Position numbers and translations under genes: made by a program | In this document: positions 1 to 11,689 of the stretch, in pieces | Numbering within the stretch: position 1 is the stretch's first letter | Layout of the letters: each line of letters begins with the position of its first letter | Assembly (NCBI RefSeq): GCF_024323335.1 | Contig: NC_066580.1 | Coordinates: 262,278,332 to 262,342,331, forward strand | From: Lathyrus oleraceus | Taxonomy: Eukaryota > Streptophyta > Magnoliopsida > Fabales > Fabaceae | Length of the DNA: 64,000 nucleotides | Direction of reading: 5' to 3' | Notes under the pieces: model-generated | Told to the model about the DNA's origin: nothing | The model's input: the letters and a program-made list of their open reading frames with translations, nothing else | Database searches by the model: none

Positions 1-1571
1 TATCAAGCCGCAGTTGCTATTTTACAGTTCCGAGTTTCTGCCCGATCTCAGCATGGTTGCTTCATCCACATATTTGGGGGAATCAGTCTTGAAGGCTAAT
101 ATGTGTCAGAAGGGAGAAGTTAATGGTTTTCATCTGAGTTTCTTACTGGGAGAAGCAAAGAAGAAGCTTGAAGATGCTGACCAGAGGGGTTTCAATGCTG
201 TGTTGGCTCTTTGTGTGTATGGGATCGTCCTGTTTCCTAATGTGGCGAATTTGGGGACGTAGACACCATACGCCTCTTCGTGTTGGGAAAACCAGTGCCG
301 ACCTTGTTGGGAGATTTCTTTCATTCAGTGCATCACAGGAATGAGAATAGAAGGGGAGGATTGGTGAATTATTGTGCGCCTTTGTTTTATAAGTGGTTCA
401 GTTCCCACCTGCCCAAGTCAGGAGCGTTCGTTGATGTCAAGGACTCGTTGAGTTGGTCGAAGAGATTGATGGGGATAAGAGCTAAAGATATTTCTTGGTG
501 GTCAGACCGGGGCTTGCTTGGGGCGGATATTACTCATAGTTGTGGGAACTTGCCGAATGTACCGTTGGTAGGAAGAAGAGGAGGTATCAACTACAATCCT
601 TCTCTGGCAGTCAGATAGTTTGGATATGCTTTAAGAACTCCACCTTTGGAAAAGGATGTGGAAGAATCTCTCTTTTTCCATTCTTCATCTAATCTGACTG
701 CATCCCGTAAGGCAGCTGAGGCTTGGCTCAAGGTGATCAAGAGAGGAAGGATTGTGCTTGGAAAAGGAGATTGCAGGACTTACCCTCAGTATGAAGATTG
801 GCTTCAAAGAAGAGTCGAAGAGTTTGGTCTGCCATTTCCTATTGAGGAACCTTTGTATCCACCTACTCCTGAGCAGTCAACAATGGTGAACCGAGAAGAG
901 TATGACAAATTGAAAAATGCCATGGAGGAGCTTCAATATGAAAACTCGGAGTTAAGTGTGAAGCTGCAAGACTGTATGCATCAATTCCATGAGGCGAAAT
1001 ATCAGAAGAGGGAAGCCGTCAGATTGCAAGGGGAAGCAGAGAGGAAATTAGTTGTGGAGGTGGATTTCTTCAGGAAGACAGACGAAGCCTTGAGATCATC
1101 CAGTTCAGAGTTGAGGCGAGTCAAACAGCAGTTAGCAGATGCTCATGGTAAGTTAGCTGGTTGGCAAGAGCAATGGGATACATTTTTAGCTTCTCGGAAG
1201 GCAAAAGAGGAGGACACGGTGGTCCAATTGATTGGTCAGATGGAAAAGTTGAAGATCCTGCTGAGGGAGAAGACCATGAGCTGCTGTGCGCCCGTTCAAC
1301 CAATGGCTATATCACAGATCAGTTCAACAAAGCTCAAGGACAGATTGAGGAACTCAAAGTGCTGGCAGGTTTGAAGAAATCCAGACTTGAAGAGGTATTC
1401 GGAGAAGATGATGGGAATTACTACAGAGAGCACATCAACGAGTTGGATGGAGTTATTCACAAAAGGAATTTGCTTATCCGGTGTTTGACAGAATCTCCAG
1501 ATCGTCCTGACACAGTGGCACTACTGGCTGAAGTAAGAAGCAGTCCTTATGGGTTGTATACAGGAGGCTGA
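1..1571 (+). pseudogene. Ogre ORF1 of the older element (DUF7745-like plus coiled coil), degenerate
   Basis: Segments in shifting frames (14-262, 280-618, 646-1374, 1161-1571) align by eye with ORF1 of the younger element at 19258-20454. Shared stretches include a 'GLVLFPN'-like segment, 'VPTLLGD', 'PLFYKWF.SHLP', 'DISW' and 'NVPL.G..GGI.YNP'. The second half (about 880-1370) is Gln/Glu/Lys/Leu-rich with heptad character, a likely coiled coil. The N-terminus is outside the window. Stops at 260-262 and 616-618 and a frame change near 1270-1370 show decay. The function of Ogre ORF1 is unknown. Confidence 0.75.
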
Positions 1572-1944
1572 TTCTTGATTTTTTGTTCCTCTCTTTACTT
1601 ATTGTATTATAGTGATGATCCACAGGCTTGTTGTGGAGATCCTTTTTTGATGTACTATTGGCTAAGGCCGTTTCCCTTTGCGAACTCATTTATATGATGG
1701 TTTTCCTTATTGCATCTTGATCTTCGAAGCTTATCTACGACTCGGTATTCTTGCGTGAGACTGGAATCAAGGGGGTAGAATACCCTTTGCAATCGATAAA
1801 CGTGTCATTGCATTTACATGTTCATTTGCATATCTTGCATAACAGGTACCGCTGCGGTGTTCTCATATTATTTGGTGTTCCACTAGCAGGATAGCTGACT
1901 CAGGCATTCACCGGTACGGTACTCGTAGAAACCACCAGAGAGCA
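1572..1944 (+). other. Spacer between ORF1 and gag of the older element
   Basis: There is no convincing reading frame. The gap corresponds to the ORF1-gag spacer of the younger copy (18749-19008 on the minus strand). No structural motif stands out. Confidence 0.5.
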
Positions 1945-2593
1945 ATGGAAAGCCTACAAGCAGAGCTCTCCGAGATGAAGATCCGCATGAAACAATTCAT
2001 GGATGTGGTTCAAGGGGTGGCTCAGGGACAACAAGAGCTCAGGCAGATGATGCAGAGGAATCCCGCCACTACTCAACCAGAGACGTTGACAGATCCTCCA
2101 GCTGGAGAGGTTAACGGACCCAGTGGACCGGGGCCTACCCCGATCCTACATGTCAACCCCGGTCAATAACCCGTTCATGATGATCAGGACGATCAATTTC
2201 CCCTACTGCAGGAAGACTTTGGCATAGGCCATGGCATGAACCCTATGTTTCGGAGATTAGAGGAGAGGTTGAAGGCAGTGGAAGGACAGAGTCCTCTGGG
2301 AGTAGACGTTGCTGACTTGGGATTGGTCCCAGGCGTGAGGGTGCCATCCAAATTCAAGGTCCCGATATTTGACAAATACAGTGGTAACTCTTGCCCAAAG
2401 ACCCATGTGCAAGCCTACTTCCGTAAAATGGTTGCATACTCTGACGATGAAAAGTTGCTTATGTACTTTTTCCAGGATAGCCTAGCTGGGACATCCCTGG
2501 AATGGTATATGAGGCTGGACAGAGCCCACATCTGCTGCTAGAGGGATTTGGCTGAGGTTTTCATGAAGCAGTATCAGTATAATGCAGACATGG
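1945..2593 (+). pseudogene. gag of the older Ogre, 5' part, cut by insertion
   Basis: Starts MESLQAELSEMKIRMK, a short Gln/Glu-rich N-terminus. It continues after a stop at 2167-2169 into a stretch containing 'VPSKFKVPIFDKYSGNS', the conserved retrotransposon gag core that also occurs in the younger copy as 'IPIKFKVPDFEKYKGNT'. Another stop lies at 2539-2541. The frame runs into the CATGG target site at 2589-2593 and resumes after 25737, which shows that the younger Ogre landed inside this gag. Confidence 0.8.
2589..2593. repeat. Target-site duplication CATGG, left copy
   Basis: CATGG directly precedes the TGTAGCGG end of the left LTR and recurs directly after the TTACA end of the right LTR at 25733-25737. 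A 5-bp duplication is normal for Ty3/gypsy integrases. Confidence 0.93.
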
Positions 2594-2940
2594 TGTAGCG
2601 GTGTATTCGTCACTTTATGATTTATTGATTAAATCAAAAGCAAAGCATACAAAGAATCGAGTCGCCACCGCACTTTTATTTATCCGAAGGAATGGCTAAA
2701 AAAGCGAACAAAAGCCTAAGAAGTTTTACACATAGAAAACTAATGAAAAGATCAGAGAACTGGGTAAGGGGTAAATTACGCAATGGGAAGGTGTTAGGAA
2801 CCCAAAACGTCCTAGGTACTCCTAGGGAGCCCTTTTCACAACCTGTTGAATGAAATGTTATTTGTTTATGAAATATTTATTGTGCAAACATGGATTGAAG
2901 AGATGAGAAAAGAATATACAAATTATTATTTTTGTGTTTG

Positions 2941-3005
2941 AACGGATGAACCCGTTGCCTACGTACCTTCCATGAAAGGTAAGGATCAAAACGCCGTAGT
3001 TCGGC
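2941..3005 (-). other. LTR two-hairpin module
   Basis: On the plus strand: AACGG / CCGTT (2941-2956, loop ATGAAC); linker GCCTACGTA; TACCTT / AAGGTA (2964-2981, loop CCATGA); then GCCG / CGGC (2993-3005, loop TAGTT). The same layout with different but still complementary stems occurs in the other Ogre-type LTRs of the window. Confidence 0.7.
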
Positions 3006-3608
3006 TAAAAGATTTCCAAAATATGAGTGGGTTCATTTCAAACAAAAGCCCTAAGGTCTTTCGTTATCCACGGGAGAAAACTCAACCTTATACAAACAAC
3101 GAGTCCACCACGTGAGAAAAGCTTCAACTTGCTAGTGAGGGGTTAACCCTATAATAAGCAAGGAAGTCTTACAATTCAATCACTAAGGACAAAAAGTGAG
3201 ATTAACATCAACCAACTAGGATAAATCAAACCTATGGCTAATGTATGAAAACTTATCAGGAATGGACAGAGCCACAAAACAATTGAATGAGTTGGGTTAA
3301 CCAATTAGAATTTATTCACAAAAGATGGTCAAAGTATGATTAGAATTTAATTCAAAAGAAGTATTAAGAAAATGAAGTTTGAAAAGTCAAAGGCATAATG
3401 CCTAGGTTTCTAATTTGAAAAGAAATGAGAATGTTTGCACAATAGTTTTCAAATTTGGGTTAACATGCAAAGATGGAAGTTTAAAGAAACAAAAGGATGG
3501 AGGGTGAGGGAGTGTAACACTTCTCAGATGTTCACCTCTTGAAATCATATGGAAGATGATTCAAGTGATTCCTTTGGAATAGGCAATGAGCAATAGCAAA
3601 TAAACAAA

Positions 3609-3990
3609 ACAAATGGATACCGGATGCCAATTGCTGGACTTACACCAATCTCACAAACAAAGGTGGATACCGGATACCAATCAATGGATTTACACCAATC
3701 TCCTAAAACAAACAGGGATATCAGATGCCAAAAAATGGACTTATACCAATCTCCTAAAGCAAAACATGGATACCGGATACCAATCAATGGATTTACACCA
3801 ATCTCCTAAAACAAAACAAATGATACCAGATGCCAATCAATGGGCTTATACTAGTCTCACAAACAAACATGGATACCGGATACCAATCAATGGATTTACA
3901 CCAATCTCCTAAAACAAAACAAATGATACCAGATGCCAATCAATGGACTTATACTAGTCTCACACCATATCATTGGAACAACTGCCAAGT
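3609..3990 (+). repeat. LTR-internal tandem repeat, units of about 50 bp
   Basis: Repeats of the form GGATACCGGATACCAATCA - ATGGATTTACACCAATCTCC - AAAACAAAACA recur about seven times with drift (GATGCC for GATACC, CTAGTCTC for CCAATCTC). The same array is at 22489-22870 in the partner LTR. A diverged three-unit relative lies at 42745-42900. Confidence 0.85.
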
Positions 3991-6864
3991 AATGGACTTA
4001 TGCTTGTCTCCTCCATGGACAAAGCAAAAAATGCTATAAAGCAAGGTTTATGAAATGATATACAAATGATGATGATAAATGCACGAAGGCAAACTCAAGC
4101 AGATATGCACAGATGAACCAAGTAAGCAATCAATCAAAGTCAATTAGCACACACTATATACAAGCAATTAGGCTCAAACAAGGTTAGACTTTACAGTCAA
4201 CTGGAATGGGGTACATTGTGCTCTTAACCTTAACATTGAGAGTTAAGGTGAAGCAGATGAAATGAAGATGAGGGGTGTGCCTCATAGCTTCTATCCCTGG
4301 CCTGGGAGAGCTTTAAATATTAGAAGGTGTGGGAGTTCAGAAAGTTGGAACTCTTCTCCACAAGGATTAGACTCTATAGATCTTGGGTTAAGATCCACAA
4401 TGCATCAACATGTTATGTGAGCAAAGGGATGACACACTGAATAGCAGGAGATGGACTACACATCTCTTCTATCTGCCAATTGCCTTATCAAAGGACTTTT
4501 CCTGCTTGGCACAAAGATAAACAAACACAAGCATTGCCTCTTAAGGAGGACTTCAGACAGGTGCCCGACCACATAACAGGCCAGGTCTTCCAGACTACAT
4601 GAAGAAGAGAGATTATACCCAATTGGTTAAGCAACCAAGCAAAAGCAAGTTCAAAGTGAACTTAAGCAACTTATGTACCTGTGGAAACATCAAACAAATC
4701 AGTACAACTATACAGACAAACAACCAACAGTTAATATCAACAGTCAAACCCAATAAGCAAAGGCATAAGCCACAAGTCCAACTCAAATGAGTTAACAACC
4801 CTACAAAACACACAATGTTAGTAGACAAAGGTAGACATCAAATTCTCAAATGATGGAGCATGAATTAATCAGAATTTATATTAATTAATTTGAAAATGGC
4901 CTTGGTGCGCTGCTTATACGCTGCGTTTCACTAATTATCTCGCCCGGCCAATCAGCGCTCAGCATGGAGCGCTCCATGCACCAATGGAATTCAAACCCTA
5001 AAACACCTAAGGCAACGGAAACGCATGGCAATGGAAATCGAAAACCGTGGCCAAAACTGGATCATCTTCTTCAGCAAAACGCGATGAACAGTGAACCAAC
5101 AAGAACAACATGAACATTTTTTCCAGTTTTTGAAAACAATCATATCAACATGAAGTACACACATCATAGATCATGAATCAATCATTAGTTAGGCATGGAT
5201 TATCCATAATCGAAGGGATCGAGCAAATCAAGAATTCAACATCAAAATTCAAATCATCGAAACTAAGTGAATAATGCACGGTTTTAAGTGATTCAAAGCT
5301 CAGCATGCTCACACAAACAAGATCTACAAGTTTAGCATAATGAAATTGAGAAAAGAGAGACGCGATTTTATGACCTCTTGGAGAGCAGCTTTTGAATTCA
5401 CGTGTTCCAAGCCTTGCAGTGCTTAGATCTTCCTCTAGCAAGCTTGTGGAGTTGATTGGAAGAGGTCTTGAGGTTCAATTGCTCGTGATTCAACCAGAAA
5501 TGAATTTCACCATTGTTGAGCTTCAAGCTTCCTCTGCTCCAATCATGCACGAATTGGCTTGGTTTCTGCTTGAGTCTTGATCAATGATGCTTCATAGTGA
5601 TGAATTAAGCAATGGCTTGTGAATTGATTTGAAGAAATGAGAGAAAAATTTGAGAGAAAATTTGAGAGAAATTTCTAGATCTGAGATTTGTGAAGTGTTG
5701 TTATCAGAAAACATTTATGATTAGGTTTATATAGGTCCTGTTAATCCAATCCTTAATCATGTTTAAGCATGTGCAATTGTAATTAACCAAAATGGAGTGT
5801 GAATGCAAATTGGCATTTCACCCTTGTGCATGGGGTGCATGGTGAACAGTGCACGAGTTTGTGATCCAATTCCACTTAAAACATCATTTTGGAGCTATTG
5901 GAAGTGGTGGAATGCTCAAAGTATGCACCAATTTTAAATTTGAATTTTCCCTCCAAAATTTAAATGAAAATGCAAATGATTATGTGATGAGAATGCATGT
6001 AATGCAATGCATGATTTGGATAGTAGAAGTCAAGAGAAGAATTTAGCAAAAAGAACCACTTGAATTGGAGTTTTGGTTGAGAAGTTATGCACATTTGAAC
6101 CTCCATGTACACTTTGCCATGTTTGATCCATATCTCTTGAACCACACTTGAGAAATTCATGATCTTGGACTTTTTAGAAATGGGAGAGCAAGATCTTCAA
6201 CTTTCATGTTGGACAAAATTTCATTTGAAGCTTTCTTGATGATGTAATCTTGAGGAGAAAACCTTTCCATTTTTGGCAATTCCAAATTACAGGTCACTTA
6301 CTATTTTTGGAAAGTTTTCATCTGACCTCAAATTCTTCATTGTTGATGTTTGAAATGTTAAATGAGACTTGTATGGACATGAATGAGGCCTCTCTAACCA
6401 TCTCCTACCTTCAAATCCATGATTGAACTGACAGTTGACTTGTGTTGACTTTTCTAGGTCTTCAGTTGACCTGACAATGTTCTGATGAAATTCAAGCCTC
6501 TACCACTTGGGATTTTGATTCAAAATGATATCATAGTTCATATGAACTCTTATGAATGATTATGGTGCCCAAATTCTCAAGAATGGCCACCATCTATTTC
6601 TCAATGGCTGCCTTTGACTGTCTTGACCTAAGATTGCTTCATCTGCAAGTAACAAGGTTAGATGACATATTTTTGTACTTTTGGTTAGTAAACAAATGAA
6701 AAGCAATGATATACATATGCCAAACATGCTTGGTGATCAAGAATCACACTCAAAAGATATCCCACCCATAGGGAAGAAAGCAAGGTGCACAATGATCCTT
6801 GAGGCAATGAAATGATATGATATGATGCCGTGAGGGATCTTAGGGACAAAATTGGGGTCTTACA

Positions 6865-6890
6865 GATGCCCCTATTTAAGGTCATTCTAG
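6865..6890 (-). other. Putative polypurine tract of the younger Ogre
   Basis: Read on the minus strand, AAATAGGGGCATC directly abuts TGTAAGACC, the LTR start. The older element has GAATAGGGGCAGC at the same place (34202-34214). The shared A/G-rich AATAGGGGCA next to the LTR fits a plus-strand primer. Confidence 0.7.
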
Positions 6891-9800
6891 CCGGAGAAGT
6901 GAAGTTTAGAAATCTTCATCTCGACGTGGTAGAATGGGCTTAAATAACAATAATGAGACAAATTTTGGTCCCTAAGAGACCTCATGATGCAAATGTATGC
7001 ATGCAAAAGAAAACAAAACTCTGTGGGGAATATGGGTCCACAAAGAAGAAAAGACGATCCATTGGAGTAATACACTCACCAGGAACAGAGACTCTAACAG
7101 GACTCTCATGGGGATAAGAAAAGAAAGAATGCATGAGCAGGACACGACTCTGAACTAGGGGGAACAAAACTGACACTGCGTGAACAAAACACGACTGGAC
7201 TGGAGACCTCACTGGGGAGTGAAGGACTCAAACTGGGGAAAGAAAGAATTCCAAAGGAGGACACATCCATTGGAAAGACACAAGCTGACTCAAACTATCC
7301 ACAAGGGATACTTCAGATAAAAATCCGGACTCAGACTAAGGAAAGATTCACAAAGAATATCCCTGCCGGAGAAAAATGCATATATTGGGGAAAACGCCAA
7401 TACAACAAAAGGGCAAAAATCACCACAGAAAACCACTAGAGAATGTCTAACAAAGAGACTCTCCTGGGGAAGCAACAAGGAAATGAGGTGTTACCGGTAT
7501 AAGGGTAACAAGCTCAGGAAGAATGAATATCTAAGACCGGTATAAGGGTGAGAGATATCAATCAACCAACATTTGAGAAAGACCTGAAAAAGGTACACCA
7601 ACTCAGGAAAATCTGACTCCACAAGGGACCAAGGTCATAATAGGGAGCAGAAAGGAAGGAACACCAGGGATACCGGTTACTGGGTATATAATAGGTGACC
7701 AACCGCAGCGTGAATTGGTATATATGCCAAAACACTCATCATCCGAAAGGAGGGCTTGAAAAAGCAAATCGACTTACAGGATGGATATTCGACTCCACAA
7801 CGGGAAAACGAATCTTACTCAACTGGGGACACAAACCCAAAGAGCGCATGAAATATAATATCCATTACCGTCAGAACGTGGATAGAATACTCGCATGAGA
7901 TATATTATCTATTACCGTCAGAACGTAGACAATATACTCGCATGGAAGGAAACACCAGGGATACCGGTTACTGGGTATATAATAGGTGACCTACCGAAAA
8001 CGTGAATTGGTATATATGCCAAAACACTCATCATCTGAAACACAAAACTTGTTAAAGGATGGATATTCGATTCTACAAAGAATACGAATCTTACTCAATT
8101 GGGGAAAATCAACAAAGGACTCCAACCAAAGAGCGCATGAGATACATTATTCATTACCGTCAGAACGTGAATAATATAGTCGAAAAGGAAGAGACACCAG
8201 AGATACCGGTTACTGGGTATATAATAGGTGACTAACCAAAAGAGAGACAATCGTTACCAACAACAACAGGGTAAACGAAAGATAACTCACAGGGGATAAA
8301 TTGCAAGCATCCGGCAATTATCCAACAAATATTTGATTCCGCAAAGGAATACGAATCTTACTCGACTGGGGAAACACAACAGGCTTCGACTGAAGAGTGC
8401 ATGAGATATATTATCCATTACCGTCAGAACGTGGATAACATACTCGCATGGAAGATTATCTACAACCGGTTACTGGGTTAACAAAGGATAAATCAACCGA
8501 AAAGAAAGGCATCGGGATACCAAAACTAGGTATATAATGATGACCAATCAAAGGGAGCAACAACATTACCAACAAAAAGGGTAAATGAAAGAAGACCCGC
8601 TGGGGATAAATTGCGTAAACGACAATTATCCACAAGGACTTGCTGGCGACTTCAAAGGGGATAAAATTGCAGGCAGACAACAATTATCCAGAAGAAGATT
8701 TGCTGGGGGTACAATTGCTAGCAAAAGGCAATTATCCAGAAGCAAGGGAGGAATATCAACATCGAATACTGGATGAAGATAACCACAAAGAGTAACCGTC
8801 ATTGGTTAGGATGAACAACAAGGTTAACTCTGCAAAGGGGAGAAATTAGGGTTTACATCTACCGAATACGGGGTAGAATACCAAGACTCTGGCTGGGGAT
8901 AGGGTTTCTAGCATCCGGCAACTATCCACAAAAAGCACAGACTCCGTTGGGAATAAAACCACAACAACACCAAATCCACCATCAACCAGAACGAACCACA
9001 AAGGTTACCTCTGCTAGGGGAAAAGAGATAGGACTTATGACTACCGAATACGGGGTAGTAGCCAACAACTCTGATGAGGATAAAAGAATTAGGGTTTACA
9101 TCCACCGAATACTGGGTAGAAAACCAACAACGTCCGCGTGGGGAATGAAAGAATCACAATTCCGCACGGGAAACAAAATAGGGTTTATAACGAACCACCA
9201 ACTGCTGAAGAGCAGAAAAACAGGATTTACGACTACCGAATATTGGGTAGAAAACCAACCAAATCTTGCTGAGGAATAAAAGGTATATAACCACAAATTC
9301 CGCCAAGAAGAGGGAACGTAGGACTTACAACTACCGGTATGAGGGTAGAGGCCCAAACTCCGCTGGGGATAAAAAGAATTATTGCCGGTCACTGGGCAAT
9401 TCATTCATTTATTCCATAGGGAAGCACGAGAAACAGTTGACAAATAGCCAATTCAGGATCAAACTGAAAAGACCGACTGAATTAAAACTAGTCCTATGAG
9501 GATATAACTCAATAGGAACATCCATCCCAATATATGTGTTGGGAGGAAACGGAAACAACCGTCATCCACGAGGATATATCTCGATGGGGAACTGCAGAAG
9601 GAAAGACAGACACTTTCTGCTTATGGGGCTGACTCTATATTGAGAGATTAAACACCCGACATCTGCTTGGGAAGATCTATTGGAGATCTATATTACCACA
9701 ACAGGGAACAACAAACAAAAGATATATGGCAAAAAATGCAACATGAATATCTAAATGTTTATGAGTATGCATGAATATGCGTAATTTATGTTTGATGAAT

Positions 9801-11689
9801 GCTGACAAAACAGACATATCTAACACAAACAGGGTCCAGGAATCAAACGCCCGGTACTACACTTCCAGGGGAAAACCAAAGAATCCAACTGGAAAGCCAA
9901 TCTGCCGGAGATCTTCAATGCTAAAGAGCAAAGATTTGCGGGGAGGCAAAAGACGTCAGAGATATCACAAAATCTCTGAGTGATGGATCAGCAATCAACC
10001 CAACTGGGGCACAAAAAGTCACAACAGGCATAAACAGCCACAAAGACAAATCTATTGGGGAAAAGGAGAAATCCCGAGATATCTGTGGGGAATCCTCAGT
10101 ATCAAAAGTTCATTGCACAAGCGAGAACTGCTATGAAAGCAACTCCACATAACTCCACTGGGGAACAACCCACAAAGGGAGAACAGATCATCCATGTAGA
10201 ATCTAATTGCACAAGCAACTCTACTGGGAAAACACAAGTAGCCACTCCATCGGGGATACACCCACTGAAGGAAAAACAGATCACACAAGTAGATTCTGCA
10301 ACAAGCCACTCTACTGAGAATCAAAAGCAAATCAGGAAATCAACCAAATCTCTGGATGCTAGACCACCAACCGACCCTATCGGGGAAACAGAGGTTTCAA
10401 AAAGCAGAAACTGCCACAAAAGCAACCCTGTCGAGGATACCAGCTCTGGCGGAGACTCTGAGGGGATACCACTCTTTTGGGGATTTTGCATAAATACAAT
10501 CCAACATACCACAGATCTACTGGCGGCCAGGGAATCCACTGAGGAACCCACTGGGGATATGGAGGAGAGCTGGGGGATCAACCACTGAATGCTACACCTT
10601 CCAAAAATAACATCAACAACTGGTGAGGAGGAAAGTAATCACTACTCTGCTGAAGGCTAAACGCTCTGATGGGGAGATATAGCATAAAAATGCAGTATAT
10701 CATATCAACAACTCTGCAGGCGACTGCACTGAGGAAAGTGGTAAAGTACCGGGATATCACTTCACCAACCACTGAATCTTCAAAAAGAAAGCAACCACGC
10801 TGAGGAGAGAAGCAACAACTCCGTTGGCGACTGCACTGGGGAGCGTGACGGGGTACCGGGGTCTCAAACCACCAACTACCGAATCTTCCAAAAGGAAAAC
10901 ACCCATGCTGGGGGGATAAAATTGCTGGAGAAGAAAACAAAGTCTTCAACAAGAACTCTGCTTGGGGAACAACCCACAACAACAACTCTGCTTGGGGAAC
11001 AACCCCAACAACAAAGCAGGATAAAGAGGATACAACCAAACCAGGAATATGAACAAATGTCTTACCTGTTGGAAATCATGCCACCCTTGGGAGAGCACTG
11101 AGAGATTCTTAAGTATCCTTTCATCATTGTGAACGTTCACTTTGTTTAAAACAACAATTTGAAATTTTTTATTTGTTTAAAACAATGACATTTTATCAAT
11201 TAAAACATGCAAAACATTTGTTGAATTGAAACAAATAAGAATGCAAATAATTGGATAAAAGCCCAAATTGATTTGATGGAATGGTAGCCTGCAAATGGCA
11301 AGACTCCATAGATCTGTACAAATTTGAAATCAGTGATATATATTGGAAGAGGGCTACATTGAACATAATGATCCTTTCTCTACCAATTTGAATCTCGATG
11401 TATTCGAAGCTTCAGTTGACGACGAATCGAGAATCTCTGACGAAAAGACGGCTGTGGAACAGAAAGTCTTATCCGGATGCAGTTACTTGCCAAATCCCTA
11501 ATTTTTGCCTAGATTTCCCCAGGGTGAGGTACTCAATCTAGCGGGATACAAATATTCTCTTTTTTTTATGTCTCTAACTTTTGCCTGGATCACCTTTTCG
11601 GGTTCTCCACCGAGACGCTCATTTTTGCCTAAGCCGCCCTTTCGGGTTTTCAACTTAGTGAGCTATTCTGTTTTTCTTTATACTTTTTT
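6891..11689 (-). other. Long repetitive 3' untranslated region of the younger Ogre
   Basis: 4.8 kb between the pol stop and the 3' LTR with no credible gene; short ORFs (for example 10055-10588) lack any recognisable domain. It is built of imperfect units 60-290 bp long. Two motifs recur: a hairpin with an 8-nt loop (7489-9400) and, on the plus strand, degenerate copies of ACTCTGCTGGGGA, which read TCCCCAGCAGAGT in the element's RNA. Long variable 3' UTRs with tandem repeats are known for Ogre; these motifs are my own reading. Confidence 0.75.
7489..9400 (-). repeat. Array of hairpins with 8-nt loops and varying stems
   Basis: Plus-strand examples: TGTTACC/GGTAACA at 7489-7510; ATACC/GGTAT at 7670-7687, 7961-7978 and 8203-8220; AACC/GGTT at 8464-8479; CATC/GATG at 8760-8775; CTACC/GGTAG at 8859-8876, 9041-9058, 9233-9250 and 9331-9348; ATTGCC/GGCAAT at 9381-9400. 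All of these have exactly 8 nt in the loop (GGTATAAG, GGTTACTG, GAATACGG, GGTCACTG and similar). A 7-nt-loop version lies at 8517-8533. Between 7640 and 8460 the hairpin sits in a larger tandem unit of about 240-290 bp. Confidence 0.75.

Larger units (their letters stand above)
2594..6864 (-). repeat. 3' LTR of the younger Ogre (4271 bp)
   Basis: On the minus strand it begins TGTAAGACCCC and ends CGCTACA. It matches 21474-25732 along its whole length. By eye the copies differ by about 27 substitutions and a 12-bp indel near 5650-5670 (a 'TTTGAGAGAAAA' unit duplicated here). It contains an internal tandem repeat (3609-3990) and the two-hairpin module (2941-3005). The short ORFs inside occur in both copies and look non-coding. 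Confidence 0.95.

Noticed and set aside
3545..4039. Small ORFs in the LTR duplicated at 22425-22919
   Set aside because: Their conservation reflects LTR identity; they fall in a tandem repeat and are open on both strands.
10055..10588. 177-codon frame in the younger Ogre 3' UTR
   Set aside because: Antisense to the element, repetitive, Ser/Thr/Lys-rich without domain; overlapped by frames on the other strand. It arises from the ACTCYGCTGGGGA-rich repeats.
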